From: Rutpela maculata
Taxonomy: Eukaryota > Arthropoda > Insecta > Coleoptera > Cerambycidae
Assembly (NCBI GenBank): GCA_936432065.2
Contig: OW386292.2
Span: 12,740,918-12,804,917 of the forward strand
Direction of reading: 5' to 3'
DNA length: 64,000 nt
Part shown: in pieces, positions 11,067 through 22,737 of the stretch
Numbering within the stretch: position 1 is the stretch's first letter
Layout of the letters: every line of letters starts with the position of its first letter
The notes under the pieces: model-generated
The model's database searches: none
Told to the model about the DNA's origin: nothing
Seen by the model: the letters and a program-made list of their open reading frames with translations, nothing else
Translations under genes and position numbers: made by a program

Positions 11067-13700
11067 TTTTTTGTTGTGTCTGTACGACCAACTGTTTTCG
11101 AGATAGAGCTGATTTATTTTATTTCATAATAATATACATTATTTGTCACTTTTAAAAATTAACAGTTTTCTTTGAAGGTATATTGGAATAAAAACTGATC
11201 TGATATTTTGATATTATAAAAATCAAACATAAGTTAAAATTGTTAACAATTTTATTAGGAACATTTTTTTATTCGCAAAGCGAAAAATAAACTTTTAAAA
11301 AATATTTGGACAATTATCCACATAAATGTGCATTTTTAACTGCGAGAACCGCTTTTCTACTTTCAACATGCTTGTGAACCAGTTAGCGAGAAAAATAGAT
11401 GTTATGAAATGGCCTGTTGTCGCATAAATCATATTAATTAATTATCACAAACCATAGCCGTTTGACTTCCATCCATAAATTAATAAAAACATAAAACTTC
11501 ATATCTGGCTTGCAAATAAATCGTTCGAATTCCTAAAAAAGGTGACACAGAGTTCGTAGCTAGCTGGAAATGCTGAGATATCTGGAAATTATATAAATTC
11601 TTTCAAAAGTCGTGGAAAAACAGGAAGAGTGGCAAGGTCAGGAATTTTTAAAGTTTTCTGGAGAATTTCACTACAACACACACCCACATTAACATTTGAT
11701 GAATGTCCTTGCTGTAAATGTTTCTGTTTATAAACAAATCAACTGTTGTGGTTGTGGGTTAATGTATTTTCTTATTGAGATTAAGATAATAAATAGAAAT
11801 AGACAAATTCATTTGAATTTGTTGCTTACTTTTTTAAAGGTCGATCAGATTTTTTTATACAAATTAACATACGACAATAACAACTTAAATTTTCGTGTTC
11901 ACGCACTTTTTGGGAACTTTTTTTCATACCTCGGTTAATTTCTATCATAAGGGAACGTGACAGGTCTCTAATTATAGGTAGTTGAATTAGGTTTTCAACT
12001 TTATATAGAGTATTTTTGACGTTTGATTTCTTGAAAAGGGTGAAAAAAGGCCATAACATTAAAACGCTACATCTTTGTTAAATTTTAGTACATTCAAATG
12101 TGCCTCTCGCGCTTCCTAAAATCAAGCCATTTCAATATTTCCAACTGCATGAAGGTAGGCTTTCTGCGATGCACACTTGAATGAATAATGAGCTGTAAAA
12201 GGACGATCGGAGACATGCCTCATACACGCATTTAATCTCTAACAAGGGGCAACAGTGATAGACATACGTCGGTAATGCAGTATGTAATGTATAACATAAC
12301 GTGACATTCCGCTAGGAGGTACGCCTGTGTCTTGTGCCTTGTGCTTTTTTCGCACGCGTTTCATTATCACATAACCACAAATTTCTTCAAAGTCAAGTTC
12401 GTTTATTGTTTCGTCTAAAAGTAGTTTTTTTTTGTGTATAATATCGATTGGTGATAGTGACAAGTGTTTAGGATGGCATAATTATTGGAGGTGTTAGTTT
12501 AATTGTTGTAATAGTGGTGGGAAATAAATGTTACTTACTAATAGTATAATAGTTCATTATATTATCTGGTCATGGTGAAATAGTAAAATTCAGTTACGCG
12601 GGAAAGGCCCACTGACACCTTTCGACAAATAGTGGTCGGTACGTGACACTAAAAAAAATTGTAAACAAGACCACCAAACCACATATTTGTTGGTAGAAAC
12701 ATCGACTGGCAAATACTCTCCTTTATACGGATTTATTGAAAACGTTCCAAAGCAAAACATTATTAACGTACAAACAACAAAAATGTATTTATCCACCCTG
12801 TAGGACCGTGAGAGGTGTATGCAGGTGCTATACAACAATTTCACGGGTGACTAGTCCCGAAACAATTGAAACATAAAATTTTTGGTTTGACATTGTCGAA
12901 AACATGGCCTCAATTTTCTTGGATTTTATTAACTTTAATGTTGGCGAGAAAAGGACGGTATACAAAAAATAAGAAATTAGTACACTAAGAAGTTGGTTTG
13001 TTATTAATTTTCTGTGAAAATCGCATTTTGTTTAACAATTTACTTAGCCAACACGCCAAAACAAAATTGTAAGGAATAAAGTTTGCAGATTGGTAATGAA
13101 GAACTTGACCATGATATGTTTATTTTTATACACATATAATAATTATGATGGGTCTAAAATGAAATCAGAGTGTGGAACTGTCAGAGATATTTAATTATAT
13201 ATGTTAATATATTCAGAACCTAATCTTTTTTTATGTAGGTTTATTTCACTTATTAAAGTTATTCCTTAGTAAAGGATCCTCTTATGAGCTTTGAGAAGTC
13301 AACTAGTGAGTAAGATGACTCAAATACATTCCAATGTATGAGTTTACCGGGCCAGGATCAATTTTTTCTAACTAGTATGAAACGACGAATTTTTAACCAA
13401 GGAATCAAAACATCTTCAAACAATTTAAGAGGTTGTAGATTAGACTGTATCGAATTATGGAAATTCATTATCTTAAAGCAATTTTCAAAAATATGTACTA
13501 TTAAAATCATATTCTTTAGAATATTTTAGAGTTTTGAAGATTTTTAAATCAATAAATCCTTTATTTTGATCCCGGATTCTTTCAATATTTATTTAATTGT
13601 CATTGAGAAAAGTGCTAAACTTAAAAAAAGAAATTTTGGTGCCGAGCAATGACACGAAGCAGGTCCCAAGGGTCGTAAGTGTAAGGTCGTAAGTCGAGAA
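11067..13700. other. Mostly featureless AT-rich sequence
   Basis: Apart from the small minus-strand ORF at 12239-12463 (listed separately), no motif-bearing frame, TIR or tandem repeat was recognised. Confidence 0.4.
12239..12463 (-). pseudogene. Possible fragment of a Harbinger/ALP1-type protein N-terminus
   Basis: The 74-codon frame carries LLLDETINELDFEEICGYVI followed by a basic stretch (MKRVRKKHK). Acidic/hydrophobic-then-basic openings of this kind occur in insect proteins related to HARBI1/ALP1 transposase-derived nucleases. The expected downstream conserved segment is absent: the frame runs into unrelated residues and no nuclease motifs follow. It may be a truncated transposase exon, a host exon with a nearby splice site, or chance. 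The family resemblance is from memory and weak. Confidence 0.2.
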
Positions 13701-13702
13701 TA

Positions 13703-14597
13703 CACTCAAAGAAAATTATAGGTAAATTCAACCAAAAAGAGCATATGAAATCGCGCCTATCTAGTTTCATAGTTAAATCAATCAGAAAAGAATAGTCATA
13801 CAACTTTATTTGTTTTCGTAAACAAATAGTAGTTTAATAATCATATCTTCTTGTAACAAATTAAATAGTACAATGACATTTTTTTATGTTCACTAACCAT
13901 TTTCAATTTGGTCTACAATTAAATAGTACGACTTTGTTTTTTGTTCACCAACTAATTTTTAGGTTGATCTACACTTTATTGTATGATGAAGTTTTCTTTT
14001 GGTTAGCCAAAATCTCAGTGTTGAGACATCAGACCACCCAAACCAAAGATTAGAGATCGTTTATAAGATCCATCCAAATATATCTGATCCCTGAGAGAAT
14101 TTGAACATTGCAATCATGTTACTAATTTTCTATAAATTCATAAGAGTATAAGATAATGCATGATTGATTATTGTCAGTGATTTGTATGTGGCGTCATCTG
14201 GAAATAATTTCTGTAATAGACTACGTGGTAAGCAAGCAAATTTTATGGTAATTCTTTTAGAACTTCTAGAAGACGACAATAATATTGGTTTGTCTACCAA
14301 GTACAATAATACAGCGAACTAATACTGGGTTAGAATTACAATTCGATAATAGTTAAAAATAAAATATACTATTATCTAGTTTAATTTGACAGAATTCAAC
14401 AAAATAATAGCCAGACGAAAAAAATAAAAGTTTTAAGTTAATGTTTGTTTTGTTGTACGACAACTTTTTATTAATTAAAATAACAATCACCTCTTGTTTA
14501 AAAATACCATCAATATAGTTTAGTTTAACAAAATTAACGATATTGTTAGTTAACCATTTTTTTTTTGTTGAATTTACCCATACTATTTCTTTGAGTG
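13703..14597. mobile_element. ~895-bp TIR element with TA flanks
   Basis: The left end CACTCAAAGAAA and the following GGTAAATTCAAC are mirrored at the right by GTTGAATTTACCC and TTTCTTTGAGTG. TA lies at both outer edges. Inside are two diverged ~55-bp direct repeats (about 13862-13975, each starting near TTAAATAGTAC). The open frame at 14353-14679 spans the right TIR and is not gene-like. Probably a non-autonomous Tc1/mariner-type element. Confidence 0.55.
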
Positions 14598-14666
14598 TAC
14601 AGTTTGCAAGTCGAGATCCGTAGGGCCGAGGTTTGCAAGTATTCGAGACCAAAAAATCGAATTGTA

Positions 14667-14851
14667 CTGTCGTGCGCAAAAAAAATGGGACAAGTCTTAT
14701 AACGTATTTTTGCTAAAATCTAGTTGTGTACATCTAACTTTTATTTTTGTGACATTGTCAGTTATTTGTCAAAATTCATTGCAAGTGTTCAAGTAGAGAT
14801 AGATTTACATCAGAAAAAAACAGTTGTCCTATTTTTTTTTGCTCACGACAG
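14667..14851. mobile_element. 185-bp mariner-type MITE
   Basis: The ends are CTGTCGTGCGCAAAAAAAA and, inverted, CTGTCGTGAGCAAAAAAAA. Each is followed inward by GGGACA or AGGACA, and TA flanks both edges (14665-14666, 14852-14853). Small size, precise TIRs and a TA duplication are the standard structure of a Tc1/mariner MITE. Confidence 0.8.
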
Positions 14852-14927
14852 TACGACTCGCAATGCATATTTTTCGTCATACCCATGAGTCATTAAACTA
14901 GAAAAAAAAACTTGAGAAAAATTGACT

Positions 14928-15523
14928 GACTGACTGATTGATCTATTAACGCACAGCTCAAACCGCTGGGATGTTTTTAAGCATGAAATTTGACGCATAC
15001 CCGCTCATGTGCCCTATTGTCGGTTAAAATAATAATTTTTCTTTTATCTCCCTCTATAACACAAAAATAGACAAATTGCGATGCCTAGTAGATCTCTCCG
15101 AGTAATAAGGATGCGCAGTGGGTTTTCTCGAGCACTATGGATGCGCAGAGTGTTTCTTCGGGTACTATGGATGCGCAGTGGGTTTCCCCGAGTACTATGG
15201 ATGCGCAGTGGATTTTCTCGTGTTCTATGAATGTGCAGTGGGTTTCCCCAAGTACTAAGGATGCCCAGTGGGTGTTTTCGAGTACTATGAATGCGAAGTG
15301 GGTTTCTTCAAGCACTATGGATGCGCAGCGGGTTTTTTCGGGTACTATGGATGCACAGTGGATTTCCTCGAGTACTATGGATGCGCGGTGGATTTTCCGG
15401 AGCACTATGGATGCTCAGTGGGTTTCCTTAAATACAATGAATGTGCAGTAGTTTAGTATGTAAATATTCCTAATTCCACGCGGATGAAGTTCCACGCGGA
15501 CGAAGTCGCGGACATCAGCTAGA
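14928..15523 (+). mobile_element. Helitron-like element fragment (3' end)
   Basis: It opens with ACTGACTGACTGATTGATC and CGCACAGCTCAAACC. It closes with ACGCGGACGAAGTCGCGG and ATCAGCTAG. This start/end pairing is a common insect repeat text. The CGC-GAC/GTC-GCG hairpin a few bases before CTAG fits the hairpin-plus-CTRR 3' end of Helitrons. The base after CTAG is A rather than the usual T, and no 5' TC end was fixed. The classification is therefore tentative. Confidence 0.4.
15098..15452. repeat. 30-bp minisatellite, about 12 units
   Basis: The unit is roughly TACTATGGATGCGCAGTGGG plus TTTCCCCGAG, with scattered substitutions. Because the period is divisible by three, long frames stay open on both strands (plus 15137-15451 and 15268-15456, minus 15085-15405). 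Each gives a 10-residue peptide repeat. Simultaneous openness of several frames, no start context and position inside a Helitron-like repeat all argue for non-coding minisatellite. Confidence 0.85.
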
Positions 15524-17073
15524 ATAAAAGAGAAAATTTTCCCAAATTTACTTTATTTCCCTAGGGACGTGAAAAATAACGACCCGGTGCCAATGGCAGC
15601 AAGTATTTGGTACATAAAGCGTCACTTACGATAGACAAAACAATGGAATTAGAGTATACTTACGATGGAGGTATGACGAAAAATCAATTGTGTGCATTTA
15701 AAAGCTACACGTAATTTATTCCCTGGTAAATTTTAAAAAAGCTAGCTTGCGCTTATTCAGTGTAAAACTGTTGTCAATAAATCAAACATGTTAATTCGAA
15801 TTATTAGAAGAATTAGTAACCTGAATAATGTTATGATCGAACTTTATTTGAATTTCAGCTATTATTTATTAATTATTGAATATCTGAACAATTTATATTA
15901 TATATTTATTTCTTTACTTTTTGTGTATTTATGCTACAGTTTTAACTGTAGGTAGTACCCATTTACAGAGCAGGAAAGTACACAGAAAATGGAAAAATGA
16001 ACTGGTTGAAATATAAAACAGAAATTATGACAAATACTCATATAAAACAAATATAACATTGAAATAAATAAAGGCAGAACTCACAGAAAAACAAAGTTAA
16101 AATAAAATAAATACAAACTGCTCTTTGGATTCTATCTTCAGAGGCATAGCTCCATTTGAAAGCATTTCCGAATCCTTGTCCAAATAAACCTTTTCCAGTA
16201 TTTTTGAGTATAGATTTTCTGGTATTTATTACTGGGCACTTTTTATATTAGTATATAGTTAACAATATCCGAGTTAACCATTTTTCTGCCAGACTTCAGA
16301 ATATGAACAGGAACGGACTTGCTTTGCGCCCTGTATAAAACTCGTATAATAATTTACACCGTCGTAACTTATATCGGCCGAAAAATTTGCATACCCCTTA
16401 TGACAAACAAGTATTTGTTTCCATTGTGAGACCTCGGCGTTTTACCAAATATATTTGACGTTTCACCGTTCGTGGCCATTGTTTTTGTTTTATTTTCGAA
16501 CACTTAAAAGAATAATTACATAAATCCGTAGGTTACTTGACAAATAGGGGTGCGTTTTTTTATTTCACACCATTCCTTCAAAGTACATTGCCCACGCAGA
16601 AGGATAGACAGCAAAATGAAACCTTTTTCTTTTATTTTATTTCCTGCAAAGACGGAATATTCTAACTGATTTATGCTAATTTTATACGCCGAGTTGTTTT
16701 TAAGTTATTTTGATATTTGCCAGGAACAGTTTATGATATGCGTGGATATTTGGAAAATACATGATGCACATTAAGAGACCAATAAACTTGGGTTGTTTTT
16801 GTAGACGAGAACTGGGAAAGAAAAGAACATTGTATGTAATAGCATTTATTACATTTTTCTAGCTTACATATAAATGGCTTAAATTCATTTTAATTCATTA
16901 TTAATTCTTGATGTTGGTATTGTGCAACAGGTCTGAGAAATATCCAGGAAATATATTGCAACTACAAGAGAAATTTTTTATCTAGTCAGAACTGTTTTCT
17001 GAAGAGGCGGTCAGGTCAGACTTGTCATTAATTAAGATTTATTTTGACTCGAGATTTAGTAAGCTTATTTGTA
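15524..17073. other. No gene recognised; one dispersed repeat copy
   Basis: About 15682-15779 is a copy of the repeat at 201-298. The remainder is AT-rich without TIRs, tandem structure or motif-bearing frames. Confidence 0.45.
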
Positions 17074-18681
17074 TACAGTGTGTCCCAGGATAGATGTAAC
17101 AAGAGGTGTAATGGACCAAAAATTTTGGAATTTTGGAATGGTATTTGGGGATTTGGGGATTGAGTCCTGCTTATTGTAAAACTAAAGTATACCAAAAATG
17201 ACTTGATTTGGTGTTCTACAGGGTGTTTTATAAGCAAAGTTGTAAAAATCACCACTAATAAGGTACCTTTGTTTTTCAAAGTATGAACAAATTCCACTAA
17301 GAAAAGTTATTTAGAATGCAATTTTATACCCCTATACCAAATTTCAAGAATATAAAATTATTTTTTTGAAACTTCCCATTTTTTGCGAATTAAGAGTTGT
17401 GTTGTTTAAAGTTGTGTAGGAGCAAATGGTAATCATCTCAAAAAGTAGGCTATTGGTAAATAAAAAATTATAAAAATATACGAGATGTAAGAAGGTATAA
17501 TGTTAATCGAACTAATTGTAAAACAAGAAATAATTACTAACAGAAGATTAATGAGGTTTAAAAATTATAACAAGTAATAAATGTCAAAAACATAACAGAT
17601 TCACAAACAAATTAATTATTGACCAATACAAAACAATGTTTACAATTTTTTTATTATTCGACGTAGCTACCACCCACATCCACACACATTTCGATCCTTC
17701 GCCTGAAGTCCTTAAAACTGTTTCGAATATGATCTAACGGTATGGGGTTTACGGCATTTGTAATTCTCTGCTTCAATACTGCTACATCATTAGGAAGTGG
17801 TTCAGCGTAAACCAACTGCTTGAGGCGACCCCATAAAAAGAAATCCAATATTGATAGGTCTGGGGATCTCGCCGGCCACTTCCACGTCCATTCCTGGCAA
17901 TCCAATTTTCTCCAATAATTCAACCACGAATTAACCATTTCTGTGGAGTGGCCAGGGCAACCATCATGTTGAAAATGAACTAAAGGCATATCTCTTAAAA
18001 TATTTAAATGTTCTTCAGAAAATCTTTCAAGAAGCTGTAAATAAGTCTGCTGGTTTAACCTTCCCTCAATGAAATAAGGTCCAATAACTCCAACGTGATA
18101 AGAAACGGCACACCACACATTCACTTTTTTATAATATTGTCTTCTACAATGAATTCTAAAATTTGGATTGTCAGAAGCCCAAAACCGACAATTCTGAGAT
18201 GAAACAACACCATTGGTTGTGAATGTTGATTCATCTGAGAAAATTATGAAATGATGATTTTTTCTCCAATGGTCAAACAAAAATCCAACCTACGGCCGTC
18301 ATCTCCCTCTTCAAGCGTATGTTTATAATTTGCTTTATATGCTGCCTTGTAATTTCTTTGGAGTTCAGACTTGCTAATATTAATAAGAGCTGATCTCTCT
18401 CTTAGTGGCATCCTAGGATTTTCTATAACAGAGGCATGAGCTATAATAGCCCCAGCATTGTCTTCATCATATGCTTTTATTTTTATTTTCATGTTAAGAA
18501 CACTACCAGTAGCCAGAAACTTTTTAATTATTCTCATAGCCTGAGTACGTGACAAAGCAGTGTTTAGAAATTTCAAATTAAATTGGCTTACCACTTCTCT
18601 TAGCGAGTTTTCACCGCCAATTCTGTAGCATTGCACAATATAAATTTTTTCACGCACTGTGAGTACCATTTTCACTTAATT
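17074..18681 (-). mobile_element. DD41D mariner element, copy 1 (5' part missing)
   Basis: On the minus strand the element ends at 17074 with the TIR CAGTGTGTCCCAGGATAGAT, with TA just outside. It reads through the transposase gene and stops at the transposase 5' leader, where a Rep680 copy is joined. The 5' TIR region is absent. The left ~270 bases match, inverted, the 5' end of copy 2, showing that this family has unusually long inverted ends. Confidence 0.85.
17654..18669 (-). pseudogene. Tc1/mariner (DD41D) transposase, frameshifted
   Basis: This is a cut-and-paste transposase relic, best preserved of the three copies at its C-terminus. From ATG at 18669 the N-terminal part (MVLTVREKIYIVQCYRIGG) is a helix-turn-helix DNA-binding segment. 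A frameshift near 18244-18280 separates it from the catalytic part. The acidic triad positions are the D of IIFSDEST, the D of FQHDGCPGH and the D of ILDFFLWG, with SPDL before the third. D2 and D3 are 39 residues apart here because six bases were lost relative to copies 2 and 3, where the spacing is 41. It ends GGSYVE at 17654. The family assignment is confident and the element is inactive. Confidence 0.88.
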
Positions 18682-19178
18682 TTACTTCCACATCCAGTGG
18701 AAGTATAGTAACGACAAAACAGATTTTAAAAATTTTTATTGTTCAAATAGGCTTAGAATATCATGAAACGTCGAGATTTCAAGTTTGAGCGAAAAAAAAT
18801 TTTCTGTCTGTCTGTCGGTCTGTAACTTTTTTTGTGCGCACGTTTACTCTGGAACCGTTTGTGAGATATTGACTTGAAATTTGGTACACATATGTACTTT
18901 AACGAGATCTAGAACTAGATTATATTTTCATCTTGTTCCGTCGAAGGGTTGGGGGGTTAATTGGGGTAAATTTGGAGTAAATAGGTAAATCAAGCAGGTA
19001 AGAGTTCATAAAATTGATATTTAGTATAGACAAGAGAAGCTAAGGTCTCAAAAAAAATTTTGACATTAGCCACCCCTATTACCACCCCCACCCCATTATT
19101 AAAGGGGATGAAAAAAAATGTGATTTAGTGTGTGTACAAGAACCAGAAACCTCAAAATATTTTTTTACTTTATCCGCT
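18682..19178 (-). repeat. Rep680 copy truncated at its left end
   Basis: It begins with the hairpin end TTACTTCCACATCCAGTGG directly next to the mariner leader AATTAAGTGAAAATGG (minus strand). It carries the first G-rich block (C-rich on plus) and stops around 19178, before the second. It sits at the same transposase-leader position as the Rep680 copy in mariner copy 2. Confidence 0.75.
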
Positions 19179-19198
19179 ACAGAAATTCAATTTTTATA

Positions 19199-19560
19199 GT
19201 AATGTGTGATGGTCCAGTGGCTAAACTTTTGCCTTGCAATCCAAGCGAAATCGATAGTTTTTCAGTTTTAATTTTAATTATTTTTAAGTACCCTCGTGTA
19301 CTACGTTGCACGATATTGTTAAATTTAAGCCTTTCTCCATTAGGCAGGAGTTTTAATTCACCAAATAATTTTCGTCACCGCCAAACCGGACCCTCCCCGC
19401 CCAGCCTCACACCCACTTCGGCGATATTCACCGTGGTTGTCTGGCTGGCTCCAGGCCGGACTCCGGAATGGCGCATTATTGTATCCTCTGAACGTTAATA
19501 AATGCTTGTTGTTGTTTCAATCTAAAGATCGTGTGTTCGAATCCCAGACAGGTTGGATGT
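19199..19560 (+). repeat. tRNA-like SINE head interrupted by a retrotransposon-like insert
   Basis: 19210-19220 reads TGGTCCAGTGG, a good pol III A box. 19533-19543 (TGTTCGAATCC) is a good B box, but they are ~320 bp apart instead of the usual 30-60. The intervening 19246-19517 looks like an insert: it is bracketed by CAATCCAAG and CAATCTAAAG, a plausible target duplication. It has a GC-rich body and ends AATAAATGCTTGTTGTTGTT, like a 5'-truncated non-LTR tail. Removing it would restore a compact tRNA-like head. The 100-codon frame across it has no known motif. Confidence 0.45.
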
Positions 19561-20237
19561 TTTTTTTCAATTTCTTTTCATATATCTTTTTTCGTAACAA
19601 AGTTAGTATCACAAAATTTAGGATGTCCAAAAACTAATATTATTTACAAGAAAACTGCAAAGAGTATCAAATAGAATGTGTAACAATTATATAAAAAGCT
19701 CAGTAAATTAGCGAATGGTATGTTTTTAGCTTGTTTAATTTCCTTTCATGTTTTTTTCATTAAATAATAAAAATTAAGGAAGTTATAACCGCGCACCGCG
19801 GTAGCGAAGTCTCATTTTTTCCGATGGGAGGCATGCTTAATTCTTTTAGCCTGAAATATATGAGATTTTAGGCCAATTTTGAGAAGCTTTATGTGAATTT
19901 ATCTTAAAAAAAAGATAAAGAAATTATATGAGCTTTTATAAACACGCTAATGCGGTTCTATCAAAGTGCCGCGCTTCTTTGTTTGAGACCGCGCGACGGC
20001 GAGAACAGAAGTCGGTAATCTTTACACTTTTTATGACTTTTTAAAAATATGTAAGAAACTTCTATGATTCGGAACTATACGTCCATCCAGAGAAGCAGTG
20101 GTTCTCAAATGTCTCCTATCTTAACATTTAAATTTTTGACCTAGGTCAGTTTTTCAAAGTGCCCTAGAAGAAAAAGACATATAAGTTTTTTGTTTATCTA
20201 GCCGGTCCCCATTACCACTTTTTTTAATGACATAAAA
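19561..20237. other. No feature recognised
   Basis: Mixed AT-rich sequence with no recognised frame or repeat end. Confidence 0.4.
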
Positions 20238-21825
20238 CTAATTACACCCTGTATAAAGTGCATTACACTTTATTATATATGACAGAACTTTTAAGGAACA
20301 TCTTAGAACATTTTCTGGACAGACTGTATGGATTATATAGCCAGGACGCCATGCATATTCCAATTTTGACTTTAGGAAGGTGTTAAAAAGCAACAAAAAT
20401 ACGTTAACATGTGTAAAACCTTTAGTGTTTCCAGGAACAATATCCAAGTTTTAATGTGAAGAGTACGATTTTCTCAATATGCTGGTTACATGTCGGTTTG
20501 TTAGCGAAAGCGACGCCGAGGTCTTTGATACATTGGGTGCATGTCAAGGCAATAATATCTAAATTATATTCATAGAGGATGGAATCTTCTATTATATGAC
20601 ATTACATTAAAGCGAATATGAAGGGTCCCAGAATGGAACCCTGCGGAACCCCAGCCTGAATTTCGGCGGACTTTAAAAGAATGTTTTACGTATTGTTCTA
20701 TCTCATAAGTAACTTTGGATAAACGTAAAAAAAACCGCTGCCCAAGGAATCACTACTTCCACATCCAGATTTTCTATCCAAGTCACTCACAACGAAAAAA
20801 TTTTGTATGTGGAAATAATTATTTATGAAATTTTAACAATATATTTGAAACCCTCTACCCCAAAAACCCACATAACCATACCCCACATCGGTGGTGGGGC
20901 GGGGGTGGCGATAGGGGGTGGTAGTGGAGGTGGATGAAGTAAAAAAATATTTTGAGGTTTCTGGTTCTTGTACACACTAAATCATAATTTTTTTTCATCC
21001 CCTTTAATAATGGGGTTGGGGTGGCTAATGTCAATTTTTTTTTTGAGACCTTAGCTTCTTTTATATATACTAAATACCAATTTTATGGACTCTTACCTGC
21101 TTGATTTACCTATTTACCCCAAATTTACCCCAATTTACCCACAACCCTTCGACGGAACCAGATGAAAATATAATCTAGTTCTAGATATCGTTAAAGTACA
21201 TATGTGTACCAAATTTCAAGTCAATATCTCAAACAGTTCCTGAGTAAACGTGCGCACAAAAAAAAAGTTACAGACAGACACATAGAATTTTTTTTCCACT
21301 CAAACTTTAAATCTCGACGTTTCATGACATTCTAAGCCTATTTGAACAATAAAAATTTTTTAAAATTTTTTTGTCGTTACTATACTTCCACTGGATGTGG
21401 AAGTAATAACTCAGAGAGACCTGCAATAGGAAGTTTACTAAGTAAAATTCCTTGGTCAAGTCTGTCGAAGGCATTGGAAAACCCGGTCTAAATCACGTCA
21501 ACTTGTGTGTTTATATCTAAGTACAAATCCATGCTGATACATTGTAATCTGCCCTTCAATGTAAGTATATTATGTCAATAATATCCCATGTAATTCGAAT
21601 TAAAAAATTTTAGCTAAAAAGCAAATTAGGATGATAGGCGGATAGTTTTCGATATTACACTCTTCATCTTTTTTTTGTGAATCGAGTTAACGCGATAATT
21701 TTCCGTTTTTCTGGGAACTTGCCTAATATTAATGACAAACTAAATATTTTAGTGAGAGGCTCTGCAAAAATACTGTACAGTTTCTCTAACGTCTTTGACG
21801 ATGAAAGTTGATACTCCATAGTGGT
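20238..21825 (-). pseudogene. Non-LTR (Jockey/CR1-like) reverse transcriptase relic split by Rep680
   Basis: Read on the minus strand, this is a decayed reverse transcriptase with its pieces in the correct order. First come EKLYSIFAEPLTKIFSLSL and LGKFPEKRKII (about 21690-21820). Then FSNAFDRLDQGILLSKL, the finger/palm 'DFSKAFD' motif (about 21420-21490). Then GVPQGSILGPFIFAL (about 20615-20660), the conserved GxPQGSxLGP block. IKDLGVAF follows, and finally the thumb segment LKSKLEYAW at about 20240-20440. The YADD segment is deleted, and stops and frameshifts are frequent. A complete Rep680 copy (20734-21405) lies between the second and third blocks. Clade is not certain. Confidence 0.75.
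20734..21405 (+). repeat. Rep680 full-length copy nested in the RT relic
   Basis: It runs from ACCGCTGCCCAAGGAATCAC to CTGGATGTGGAAGTA. The flanks are AAACGTAAAA on the left and ATAACTCAGAG on the right, with no obvious target duplication. Its G-rich blocks lie at about 20890-20935 and 21010-21030. Confidence 0.85.
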
Positions 21826-22187
21826 GATAAAACGACGATTAACGGAAATTTAACAGTCTTCATAATTCTAGTACAATTCTAGATAATTAATACGTTTAAA
21901 CATGTGTTTATAACAAATTAAAAAAAAAACCTTTTTTTTACAACTAATAATAATTATTATTTCACAGGTGTGTTATACACTATTTATTTCATCTAGAAAA
22001 ATCTTACAAAAAAGTTGGTAAGATTTTCTTTCACAGTATGCATATAGAGCATCTGCGGCACGTGACTTCATGGGCGTGGCTAGTTTGCTAGGGGGTAAAA
22101 CAAAACAAAAATCATAACCTTAAAACACTTGGTACACGACATATTTATCTGGAATATTTGCGTCTTTTACGTGTCCTCTAAGAAAAT
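21826..22187. other. No feature recognised
   Basis: AT-rich sequence with a short self-complementary stretch (AATCTTACAAAAAAGTTGGTAAGATT, split here as AATCTTAC and GTAAGATT near 22000-22025). No gene. Confidence 0.4.
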
Positions 22188-22611
22188 TTGACTTTCATTA
22201 TGTATAGTGATTATTATTACACCTTGGATGCCGAAAGTGCTTCTAAATACAGAGAAAAAATCGCCATAATTAGTATAGATCCGTACTTAATAGATATCAA
22301 ACAATTCAACACTAATATAGAACATTTTCCTAAGACAGTATGTCCAGATATTGATTATTATGTACTGTATACTAAATTGAAGCAGTTCTTTAATGAGCGA
22401 TATTATTATAAAGAACTAAAGTGAGGTTATGATGTATTATTTGTTTATCCTCCAGGCAGGGACCTTTAAGTATGTGACATCACGTGCAGATGCCCTACTG
22501 AATGCGAGATATTGTCAAATAATTTCCCATGTCATGTTGTTTACGTATATTGATTTTTCTGCATTAAAAATTCAAAACGATGGATATTCTCTTCTGCTGT
22601 TTAGAAGCTAA
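22188..22611 (+). pseudogene. Fragment resembling the N-terminus of YqaJ/SWIM-type repeat-borne proteins
   Basis: The first frame (22188-22424) contains REKIAIISIDPYLID, then VCPDIDYYVLYTKL and YYYKELK. That order (K-E-K-I, D-P-Y, then P-D-I-x-x-Y-x-L) recalls the start of uncharacterised arthropod proteins that carry SWIM zinc fingers and YqaJ-like exonuclease domains further on. The expected following 'KSLEAY' segment is missing. A second short frame (22429-22611) has no recognisable motif. No nuclease or zinc-finger part is present in the window. The resemblance is from memory and only moderate. Confidence 0.3.
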
Positions 22612-22737
22612 ACAGGAAGGTGACTAAAAAGAGTGAAGAAAAATAAAAAAATAACAATATGAAGTAATAAGATTCAATTAACTAGACTACCATGAAGTTT
22701 TAATTCACAATTTTTAGCGACCTGTTCAATTTTTTTT

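Noticed and set aside
15085..15456. Repetitive 10-residue proteins on both strands
   Set aside because: A 30-bp minisatellite keeps several frames open at once. No start context or conservation argument favours any of them.
19210..19548. A functional tRNA gene with an intron
   Set aside because: The boxes are ~320 bp apart, the arms do not pair convincingly, and the insert has retroposon-like flanks.
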